Shown one piece after another: positions 15,120 to 21,270 of a DNA stretch of 43,583 nt. Location: the NCBI GenBank assembly GCA_963837025.1, contig CAWILT010000003.1:1-43583 (forward strand), read 5' to 3'. Under the pieces are notes generated by a model, which worked only from the letters and a program-made list of their open reading frames with translations, made no database searches and was not told the origin of the DNA. The number at the start of each line of letters is the position of its first letter. Within the stretch, counting starts at the first letter, position 1. Both the position numbers and the translations under genes were made by a program. This DNA is from JALZUV01 sp963837025. Lineage in GTDB: Bacteria > Pseudomonadota > Alphaproteobacteria > Rickettsiales > JALZUV01.

Positions 15120-15209
15120 GTCGGGGTGGGCTAATACAACAGCGGCTTGCCGTAAATATGTCCATAATACCTCTAGGTATTTCGCAGCCCCGGCACCAGG
15201 TTATGGTGT
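15120..15209 (+). ncRNA. Antisense RNA of P4-CI/C4 type, module 1
   Basis: A closing helix GTCGGGGT (15120-15127) / GCCCCGGC (15187-15194) encloses a mini hairpin (CGG-CTTG-CCG) and an AATACC/GGTATT hairpin, followed by a CACC/GGTG hairpin (15194-15208). The strand 15170-15185 pairs with target A upstream. Downstream, GCGAA (15214-15218) and ACCTA (15223-15227) match its TTCGC and TAGGT, but no ribosome site lies there, so target C looks eroded. The name rests on shared architecture with modules 2 and 3. Confidence 0.65.
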
Positions 15210-15403
15210 CATTGCGAAGCCAACCTAAATGGTTAAGCATTTATCTCATTGAGGTGAAAGATGGTAATAAGGTGCCATCAGCACAGGCGCTTACAACTCC
15301 GCAACAGATATTTCACCGTGACTGTCAAGGGCAGGTTGATGTGATTAACTACACTGAACCCGCCTTTGATCTTATTTACCGTGCGAAAGCGGGGCTGGTG
15401 TGA
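15203..15403 (+). pseudogene. VRR-NUC/PD-(D/E)XK nuclease C-terminal remnant
   Basis: The frame encodes YLIEVKDGNKVPSAQ, then a TTPQQIFHRD segment and QGQVDVIN, the recognisable end of a PD-(D/E)XK nuclease of the VRR-NUC kind (ExK core in EVKDG). The upstream aspartate motif and N-terminal part are absent; the antisense module and leftward genes occupy that place. The ATG at 15203 has no good ribosome site. The gene was probably cut by insertion of the accessory cassette. Its stop overlaps the HNH start (TGATG). Confidence 0.55.
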
Positions 15404-16098
15404 TGTTAGAAGAAAAGTTAAATCAATCTGTAATAATCGACAAAAGTTTAATCGGGATAAAGTGCCACCATTTAAACGAGCATGAGGCCTATTTACTAAA
15501 TGCAAATTTTGATACGGACTTTAAGCCATACATTTTAAAAGCTTTATGTTTTGATAAAGTTTGCAGGATTCTCAACCTCGAAGGAGAGACTGGCCTTAGA
15601 ACCAAGCAAAAGAAAGGAATTCTCAATGAATTACTACAACAGCTTATTTCAGGAAAAAACCCAGATATAACCACTTTTATCGCCCAAAAGCTCATTAGAT
15701 ATAATAAATTTTATCTAAACATAAAAAAGCAGCGCAAGCAAAAACAGGCCAGCATATTAAAAAAGCAGCTTGAGTATCAACAACTTCAAGTTCCTTTAAC
15801 AGAGCTAGTTGCACAAGAAGAGCATCATAACGTAATTGTAAATCTACCCGCTTCTAAGTTTTACCAGACCTCGGAGTGGAGGCAGCTACGCTATCAAGTA
15901 ATTAAACATTACAACTCAAAATGCATGGCTTGTGGCGCTTGCGCTAAAGACGGCAATCAAATCGAGGTTGATCATATTAAGCCTCGATACCTTTATCCAC
16001 ATCTGGCTTTAAAATTTAGCAATCTTCAGGTTTTGTGCCGAGATTGCAACGCAGGGAAGTACTATGCAACAGATGAAAAAGACTGGAGGCACAAATAA
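15403..16098 (+). CDS. HNH endonuclease
   Basis: The 231-residue protein ends in an HNH domain: SEWRQLRYQVIKHYNSKCMACGAC at its start (split here as FYQTSEWRQLRYQV and CMACGAC), VDHIKPRY, NLQVLCRDCNAGK, with two CxxC zinc pairs and the catalytic DH. The N-terminal ~150 residues are helical and lysine-rich, probably for DNA binding. It begins in the stop of the nuclease remnant and ends in the TAATG junction before module 2. HNH enzymes in this position can be phage nucleases or homing elements. Confidence 0.85.
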   Translation: MLEEKLNQSVIIDKSLIGIKCHHLNEHEAYLLNANFDTDFKPYILKALCFDKVCRILNLEGETGLRTKQKKGILNELLQQLISGKNPDITTFIAQKLIRYNKFYLNIKKQRKQKQASILKKQLEYQQLQVPLTELVAQEEHHNVIVNLPASKFYQTSEWRQLRYQVIKHYNSKCMACGACAKDGNQIEVDHIKPRYLYPHLALKFSNLQVLCRDCNAGKYYATDEKDWRHK

Positions 16099-16112
16099 TG
16101 TTGCTTCCAGTT

Positions 16113-16203
16113 TTGAGTTATACTATTCTCAACAGTGCAACTAATACAAATAAGACGGATGGTTTTAAACCGTCCGACAAAGCTGTTGAGACGGTATTTT
16201 TTT
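16113..16203 (+). promoter_or_regulatory. Module 2 promoter/operator, target A, antiterminator and terminator
   Basis: TATACT (16119-16124) lies within the dyad TTGAG-N10-CTCAA (16113-16132); the start of transcription would be about 16131. Target A is GCAACTA (16137-16143) and TAAGACGGA (16151-16159). GACGG (16154-16158) can pair with CCGTC (16170-16174), which excludes the terminator ACCGTC (16169-16174) / GACGGT (16190-16195) plus T7. Target A overlaps the antiterminator arm. Confidence 0.65.
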
Positions 16204-16211
16204 CGACTTAT

Positions 16212-16305
16212 GTCGGGAGTTTGACGCCATACAATAGCCGAAAGGTAAAAACGTCTAATAGTCCGTCTTACGTACTAGTTGCCCTCCCGACACCCGAAAG
16301 GTTGT
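16212..16305 (+). ncRNA. Antisense RNA of P4-CI/C4 type, module 2
   Basis: The helix GTCGGGAG (16212-16219) / CTCCCGAC (16284-16291) closes a three-way structure: GACG...CGTC with a CC-GAAA-GG hairpin, and a TAGT/ACTA hairpin with the antisense loop. TCCGTCTTA (16262-16270) and TAGTTGC (16276-16282) pair with target A. CTTACGT (16267-16273) and GTTGC (16278-16282) pair with ACGTAAG (16324-16330) and GCAAC (16316-16320), covering the ribosome site of the antirepressor gene at 16339. An ACC/GGT hairpin follows. Confidence 0.72.
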
Positions 16306-16338
16306 CAATTTTGATGCAACAAAACGTAAGGAATCACT

Positions 16339-16944
16339 ATGACAATTCAAACAATACAATTCGAGGATACCGCTCTAACGATTCACGATGCCAATGGCCA
16401 GCAATGGCTAACAAGCAGCGATATATCATCCGCACTTGGTTATCAGGACAGGCAGCGTGTAAATGCTTTATTCAATGCACACAAAGCAGAGTTCAATGGA
16501 GACACAACTTGCGTCACGAAAATCGTGACGGGGCATGGCATACGAAACACTCGACTTTACAATCGTCGTGGCGCTCACTTGTTAGCCATGTTTGCCAAAA
16601 CCAAACGCGCGGCCGCATTTCGCAGGTGGGTGTTGGATGTATTGGATGGCCAAACCAAAGCGCCACGGGTGGAGCATCGGCCTTTGCGCATTGCCGCACC
16701 CGATCCCGCGCGCGATTCTATTTTGGGCATGGAATACAAACTGGAATTGCTGCAAGGGTTGCTGTACCAGCATTGTGGCGCAATGGCGGTGTGGGATGGC
16801 AAACGCTATCATCTGAATATCAGGCCGCACCCCATGCCGCACATGCAAGCGCGCGAAGTGATACAGGCGGCGCAAGCGGCGCAGATGTATTTGGAGCGCG
16901 CCGCGCTGGAAATGAAAATATTATGGGAGATGCCAAACCCCTAG
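16339..16944 (+). CDS. Bro-N domain phage antirepressor
   Basis: Residues 1-110 form a Bro-N/P22-AR-N domain (IQFEDTALTIHDANGQQWL, SDISSALGYQDRQRVNALF, RRGAHLLAMFAKTKRAAAF, RRWVLDVL). Such proteins inactivate phage repressors and induce lytic growth. The C-terminal part (about 125-200) has a helix, then AVWDGKRYHL and more helices; the VWDGK-YH element recurs in the antirepressor at 29136. The ribosome site GTAAGGA is the target of the antisense RNA immediately upstream. Confidence 0.88.
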   Translation: MTIQTIQFEDTALTIHDANGQQWLTSSDISSALGYQDRQRVNALFNAHKAEFNGDTTCVTKIVTGHGIRNTRLYNRRGAHLLAMFAKTKRAAAFRRWVLDVLDGQTKAPRVEHRPLRIAAPDPARDSILGMEYKLELLQGLLYQHCGAMAVWDGKRYHLNIRPHPMPHMQAREVIQAAQAAQMYLERAALEMKILWEMPNP

Positions 16945-16980
16945 CCATGATGCCGGTGGTTTGGCATGGATAAGTTCGCG

Positions 16981-17304
16981 TTAGCGCAAGCGATTCGCTT
17001 GCAGCACAATATCGGGGCGGTGGGCAATTGTGCGCAGCAAGATGATGGATTGATTGTTTGGTTTTGCCCCCGATTCCCACCGTTTGAGGGTGGGAAGGGC
17101 AAAGCCAAATGTGGCGCTAAAGCGTTTTTGCGTTATATTAAGGCCTTTGCGGATTTGTTTGACATCGATCGATGGCGGTACATGCACGCGGGTGCCTGCG
17201 GGGATTTTGCCTTTGACATGATTGACCGCTTGGTTAGCACCACGCATGACACTCTCAAAACTTTCGTTATCCATAGATTCAGGGGTTTTACTGACCGTTT
17301 TCAT
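16981..17304 (-). CDS. Orphan antitoxin-type HTH regulator (107 aa)
   Basis: The C-terminal half has the YiaG/MqsA-like helix-turn-helix: IDVKQIRKGLNITQKRFSAT, FALPTLKRWESGAKP and a final ILLRTIAHRPDIVL. These are typical of antitoxins that repress their own operon. An imperfect dyad GTAT-N7-ATAC stands just before the start (17312-17330), a likely self-operator. No toxin gene is visible on either side, so it may act as a solitary regulator. It runs against its neighbours. Confidence 0.75.
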   Translation of the reverse strand: MKTVSKTPESMDNESFESVMRGANQAVNHVKGKIPAGTRVHVPPSIDVKQIRKGLNITQKRFSATFGFALPTLKRWESGAKPNNQSIILLRTIAHRPDIVLQANRLR

Positions 17305-17429
17305 AATGGCAAGGTATCATTGCTATACTTTAAGGCCAAGCGCGAAAATATTGTTACGATCGTATTTTGCGGGTTGCTTATTGAATTGTTTTTAAAGGCT
17401 GAAGGATATTGGCCAAAAGGGGAAAACCT

Positions 17430-17726
17430 ATGCACCACATGAAGCCGTTATTTATACCGCTGCGAGGCGCGCATTATGACCGTTTTGCAACGGGTGAGAA
17501 AACCGTTGAATACCGAAAAGCGGGAGGGCGGTGGAATGAGCGCACCTGTTTTGTTGGGCGGCCTGTTATTTTAAGTAGAGGGTATGGCAAGCAGCATCGA
17601 TTGCGCGGCACCATTGTCAATTATCGTACGACTTATGCTGAAAGTAACAAACCTGCGGCATTTATTGAAATATTTGGCGATGGGAAACCGTGTTTTGAAA
17701 TTCACATTGAGGTGCAACATGATTGA
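17430..17726 (+). CDS. ASCH-domain protein
   Basis: The ATG at 17430 follows AAAGGGGAAAACCT. The 98-residue product matches the ASCH fold: LFIPLRGAHYDRFATGEKTV, EYRKAGGRWNERTC, VGRPVILSRGYGKQHRLRGT. ASCH domains are thought to bind RNA and phage versions are frequent in early operons. The stop overlaps the next gene by 8 bp. Confidence 0.8.
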   Translation: MHHMKPLFIPLRGAHYDRFATGEKTVEYRKAGGRWNERTCFVGRPVILSRGYGKQHRLRGTIVNYRTTYAESNKPAAFIEIFGDGKPCFEIHIEVQHD

Positions 17727-17961
17727 ATTCTATGGCGAAATTAACAAGTGGATGCTTGTTGGCATCATCTTGATGGCATGTTGCATGCTTGTGTTGCAGT
17801 TTTTGCAGCTATTTTACACGCGGCGTTTGGAAGCGGCGCGCGCCAAACAGGTGGCACGTTTAAATGCGCTTTTGATTGTGTTGATGAAAGAGCGAGAGCG
17901 CAAGCTGCGCCACGCGCGGCCCCAAAAACCGCGCACATTAGTGCGCGATGATGGGGGGTAG
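17719..17961 (+). CDS. Small membrane protein (80 aa)
   Basis: It starts at an ATG preceded by GAGGTG inside the end of the ASCH gene. One membrane helix (WMLVGIILMACCMLVLQFLQ) precedes a highly basic, helical cytosolic tail (RRLEAARAKQVARLNALL). The basic tail could touch nucleic acid. Function unknown. Confidence 0.65.
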   Translation: MIEFYGEINKWMLVGIILMACCMLVLQFLQLFYTRRLEAARAKQVARLNALLIVLMKERERKLRHARPQKPRTLVRDDGG

Positions 17962-18012
17962 GCATAATTTAACAGCCTATGACTAACCGCAGCATCGACA
18001 GGGAGAGAGAAG

Positions 18013-19578
18013 ATGAGCAACCGCAAAAAAGCACCCACCGCAGTAAAAGACATTAATTATCATTGGTTTGGCCTGCAGCATGATATGTTGGAGGATAAAC
18101 TTTATTTGGTGATTGCGAAGAAATGTAAGGTGGAGCCAAGCGTGGTGTTTACGCTTTGGATGCTGCTTTACCGCCATGCCAATGCCAATGACCCCAGGGG
18201 CAGTATTAAGGGATATGACGCCGATGAGATTGGCATATTTTTTGGAATTGATGCTGAAATAGTAGAGCGAATTATTGCTGAAATGATGCAACGTTTTATG
18301 ATCGACAAGTACCATCGTGTTGCATCGTTTTTTATCACTCAGGACCTCAAGTCGGCACAAAGTTCGACAGAAAGAAGTCGTAAATCGCGAATAAGCAAAA
18401 AAGTTAAGCAAAATCAAAGGGCTTTGCAACGAAAAAACGTTGCAAAAACGTTGCAATGCAACGAAATGCAACGCGAGTGCAACGAAAATTTTGACATAGA
18501 AGAAAGAGATAAGAAGAAAAAAACATACAAAAAAGAAAAGGGAAGGCTTGCGCCTTCCCCTGAAGAAAGACCAGAGGCGATAAAGCCGCCCCCGCCTGAC
18601 GGCGGTGGCAGCAAACTGCAGATTGCACCCTTGGCGCCCTTAGACGGCAAAGCCAAGCGTGCAGAAATGCAGAATGCACAGGCCAAAGCCCCCCCAACCA
18701 CCCAAGAGCAGAGGCAAAGCGCTAACGCGCTGAATAGCTTGCATGCAGAGGGAATTAAGCCTGCGGATGGTGAGGGTGAATCACCCCCGCAAGAGGGTTG
18801 GCGAGGGGTGCCGGAGGGCGATTTTGGCAAGCCAAGTAGGAGATTGGAGGATGCGGAACCACCGCACCAAGCCAATGCGCCGCTTGGCCGCAGCGAGCCA
18901 CCGCCTGATGGATTTTTGGAAATGGTGCGAATTTGGGAACTGCATTTGCCCGACAATGCCAGCATTTCTGACCCGTGTGCCGAGAAAATTAAACGCAAGA
19001 TGCGCCAGCGGTGGGAACGGCAATTTGGCAGTGATGCGAAGCGGTTTGAAGATTATTGCCGCCGGGTTCGGGGCATTGCGTTTTTGTGCGGTGGCGGCAC
19101 CCGAAGTTGGCGTGCCAGCTTGGATTGGGCCACGCGGCCAACCAGTGTTGCGCGGGTGTTAGCCGGAGAGTTTGCCAATGGTGCAAAGGCCACTGAGATG
19201 CTGGAAGCCGATGCGCGGATGCTTGCGGCCAAAGCAATTGCGCCGCCCGAAACTTTAACCACCGCGCCTGAACGATATTTGGCAGAATGGCGGCAGATGC
19301 ATGCCCAAATTTTGAAGGATGTGGGCTTGGATAAGTGGCGAAGTTGGTTTGCTGGGATGCAGTTAATTGCCATTGATGATGGGCTGATGGAAATTGAAAT
19401 GCCATCACGCTTTGTGCGCGATTGGGTGCAACAGCATTTTGCGGAGCTGTTACCCATCGCTGCGGAGGATTGCTTTGGTTGGGATGGCGAGATTGTATTG
19501 CAGCTGCGGCGGGCGCGGGAAGAAGTGGAGTTATCACCGCTTGCGGTCGCGCCAAAAATTTTGGCCGCCAGAGGCTAA
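18013..19578 (+). CDS. Phage replication initiator with DnaA-N-like C-terminus (521 aa)
   Basis: The N-terminal ~125 residues form a winged-helix replisome-organiser-like domain (YHWFGLQHDMLEDKLYLVIA, VFTLWMLLYRHAN, GFFGIDAEIV-type helix written IGIFFGIDAEIVERIIAEMM). The middle (about 130-310) is low-complexity and contains the origin-like iterons. Residues ~425-485 resemble the DnaA N-terminal domain: EWRQMHAQILKDVGLDKWRS, WFAGMQLIAI, MEIEMPSRFVRDWVQQHF, a domain that recruits helicase in DnaA. The protein probably binds the iterons and loads the host helicase. Good ribosome site GGGAGAG. Confidence 0.8.
   Translation: MSNRKKAPTAVKDINYHWFGLQHDMLEDKLYLVIAKKCKVEPSVVFTLWMLLYRHANANDPRGSIKGYDADEIGIFFGIDAEIVERIIAEMMQRFMIDKYHRVASFFITQDLKSAQSSTERSRKSRISKKVKQNQRALQRKNVAKTLQCNEMQRECNENFDIEERDKKKKTYKKEKGRLAPSPEERPEAIKPPPPDGGGSKLQIAPLAPLDGKAKRAEMQNAQAKAPPTTQEQRQSANALNSLHAEGIKPADGEGESPPQEGWRGVPEGDFGKPSRRLEDAEPPHQANAPLGRSEPPPDGFLEMVRIWELHLPDNASISDPCAEKIKRKMRQRWERQFGSDAKRFEDYCRRVRGIAFLCGGGTRSWRASLDWATRPTSVARVLAGEFANGAKATEMLEADARMLAAKAIAPPETLTTAPERYLAEWRQMHAQILKDVGLDKWRSWFAGMQLIAIDDGLMEIEMPSRFVRDWVQQHFAELLPIAAEDCFGWDGEIVLQLRRAREEVELSPLAVAPKILAARG
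18424..18540 (+). other. Iteron origin inside the replication gene
   Basis: Six copies of TGCAACG or its inverse lie in 61 bp: 18425-18431, 18438-18444 and 18449-18455 (inverse), 18457-18463, 18467-18473 and 18478-18484, mostly spaced 10-12 bp. A strongly A-rich stretch follows (18485-18540). Iterons followed by AT-rich DNA within the initiator gene is the lambda O/ori arrangement. Confidence 0.75.
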
Positions 19579-19624
19579 GCATTGGCAGTTACAGGAAATA
19601 ATAACATAAGTTCAGGGGAGAATT

Positions 19625-20185
19625 ATGGCTCGAGGTAAGAAAAAAACAAAAGTGATTGCAGCCAATGCGAAGGAACCTTTGATGGTGCCTTTATTAGAGC
19701 AGTTGGATAAGGGCATGTTTGAAAAGCCCAGTAAGAATGCCAAGGTGAAAAGCCATCGCAATTTATTATCGTGGCCGGTAGATGCGCTTTATTATCGCTA
19801 TCAGAGTATTGATAAAGAGCAACATAATGCTTGTGTTCGATTCTATTCTGATTTTCTGAAAGGTGGGTTGATTCCTAAAGTTTCGGTTCAGCTGGTGCAG
19901 CATTCGGGCGGGCGGCATGAGATGTCAGACAGTGCGGCCATTGCGCACGCAAATTGGTGTAAGGCTTATCGCGCTATTCAAGGTTCAACGGGGCAGCGAT
20001 TGGCGGTGGATATTATCTGCGGGGGATGGTCGGCGAGTAGTTTGCTTAAAGAGCCGCAAGGTGGGGCAGTGCAGTTTTTCACTCGGTTTGAGCGTGCGAA
20101 GATTTATAAGAATAGGGATGCTCTGGTTGCAAGATTTATTGAGGCTGTGGAGGACTTGGTTGAGCATTATCATTTTCGGCATTGA
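19625..20185 (+). CDS. Hypothetical late-early regulatory-like protein (186 aa)
   Basis: A GGGGAGAA ribosome site precedes the ATG. The basic N-terminus (ARGKKKTKVIAANAK) leads to a region with SWPVDALYYRYQSIDKEQHN and a helical C-terminus (YRAIQGSTGQRLAVDIICGG). The composition and place between replication and packaging genes recall DUF6456-like proteins of alphaproteobacterial phages, possibly late regulators, but this match is weak. Confidence 0.6.
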   Translation: MARGKKKTKVIAANAKEPLMVPLLEQLDKGMFEKPSKNAKVKSHRNLLSWPVDALYYRYQSIDKEQHNACVRFYSDFLKGGLIPKVSVQLVQHSGGRHEMSDSAAIAHANWCKAYRAIQGSTGQRLAVDIICGGWSASSLLKEPQGGAVQFFTRFERAKIYKNRDALVARFIEAVEDLVEHYHFRH

Positions 20186-20242
20186 CATCACGCCGCGTCT
20201 AAGGTATCCATTTATTCATACTTCCAGTATTGTGAGTAAATA

Positions 20243-20277
20243 GAAGCCTTGATTCATTGTGAAGCGGGGCTTTTTTT
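20243..20277 (+). terminator. Intrinsic terminator after the early operon
   Basis: AAGCC (20244-20248) pairs with GGCTT (20268-20272), followed by T7. It separates the early genes from the HNH/packaging block. The remaining ~95 bases before the HNH gene show no gene. Confidence 0.6.
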
Positions 20278-20373
20278 GTTGGTGCATATGGAGAATTAAT
20301 CGATTTTTTATGTTTCTCTAAAGGCATTCTCTCCCATCTGTATGATGACCTTTGCATTTAGAGTTGGGGTGAT

Positions 20374-20682
20374 GTGAAAAATCCAGATTATAAAAAGTTG
20401 TATTCGCAGGCGCGGTGGAGAAAAGCTCGGCTGCTTCAGTTGCGGCAGTATCCAACTTGCTCCATATGCATGCAGCTCGGGAAAGTAAGCAATGCTAATG
20501 TGGTGGATCATATTAAGCCCCATCGGGGTAACATGAATTTGTTTTGGGATGTGCGTAACTGGCAGTCGGTTTGCAAGAAATGTCATGATCGACATAAGCA
20601 AAAACAAGAGAAATCCGGCATCATGGCAGGTGCTGACTTGGACGGAGTGCCGATGGATGAAAAACACCATTGGAATCAATAG
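20374..20682 (+). CDS. HNH endonuclease next to terminase
   Basis: The 102-residue protein starts at GTG (GGGGTGAT before it). HNH motifs: ARWRKARLLQLRQYPTCSIC, ANVVDHIKPHRGN, NWQSVCKKCHDRH, with two CxxC pairs. In HK97-type phages an HNH protein encoded beside the terminase genes stimulates packaging-related cleavage, and the position here fits that role. Confidence 0.88.
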   Translation: MKNPDYKKLYSQARWRKARLLQLRQYPTCSICMQLGKVSNANVVDHIKPHRGNMNLFWDVRNWQSVCKKCHDRHKQKQEKSGIMAGADLDGVPMDEKHHWNQ

Positions 20683-20796
20683 CTTGGACGGGGTAGGGGG
20701 TGTAAAAGTAATACACCTAGCGCCCCTAAGTCGGCGGTTAAATCATGTTTTTACCGAGCCAAAATGAAAAGCTAAAAAGGTTAATAAGTTATTGTT

Positions 20797-21270
20797 ATGG
20801 CTGGTAGAAAATCACTTCCGAGTATTGTTAAAAGTACAAAAAATACTCAACGTAAAAGCAGAATAAATAAAAATGAACCTAAGGGTGTTCCTGCAAGTTA
20901 TATGGATCCGCCTGACTATGTCGCTACGCAAAAATATGCTAAACAGGTTTGGGATAGAACCATGCCTATCTTAGTTAGCATGGGTATTTTGCTTGAAAGT
21001 GACATTGATGCATTTGCTCAATATTGCGTGGCAAATAGCATTTATCGTGAGGCAGTCATTGGCTTAGGTATAAATGGATTAACTTATGATAGCGCACAAG
21101 AAAATGGCGCAAAATTGGCTAGAAAATCGCCTTATATTGAAATCATAAATCAACAAGCGCGAATTATGATTTCATTCGCTGGCGAATTTGGTTTAACGCC
21201 TGCTTCGCGCAGTAAGGTATTTACAGGTGGGAACGAAGACAACAATCCGCTCGATAAATTTACGGGGTGA
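20797..21270 (+). CDS. Terminase small subunit (P27 family)
   Basis: The 157-residue protein matches P27-type small terminases: a basic N-terminus, PASYMDPPDYVATQKYAKQV-like start of the core, MGILLESDIDAFAQYCVANS and SPYIEIINQQARIMISFAGE, FGLTPASRSKV. It recognises phage DNA and regulates the large subunit. It overlaps the large subunit gene by 44 bp. Confidence 0.9.
   Translation: MAGRKSLPSIVKSTKNTQRKSRINKNEPKGVPASYMDPPDYVATQKYAKQVWDRTMPILVSMGILLESDIDAFAQYCVANSIYREAVIGLGINGLTYDSAQENGAKLARKSPYIEIINQQARIMISFAGEFGLTPASRSKVFTGGNEDNNPLDKFTG

Noticed and set aside
13886..15403. 505-codon plus-strand open frame
   Set aside because: It reads through the antisense of two well-supported leftward genes; only its last ~65 codons resemble a real protein (nuclease remnant).
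16098..16973. 291-codon frame starting in the HNH stop
   Set aside because: It translates through the terminator, the antisense RNA and the Bro-N gene in the wrong frame.
16966..17442. 158-codon plus-strand frame opposite the antitoxin-like gene
   Set aside because: The minus strand has a clear HTH protein; this frame shows no family features.
18414..18998. Minus-strand frames inside the replication gene
   Set aside because: Low-complexity complement of the initiator gene and its iterons.
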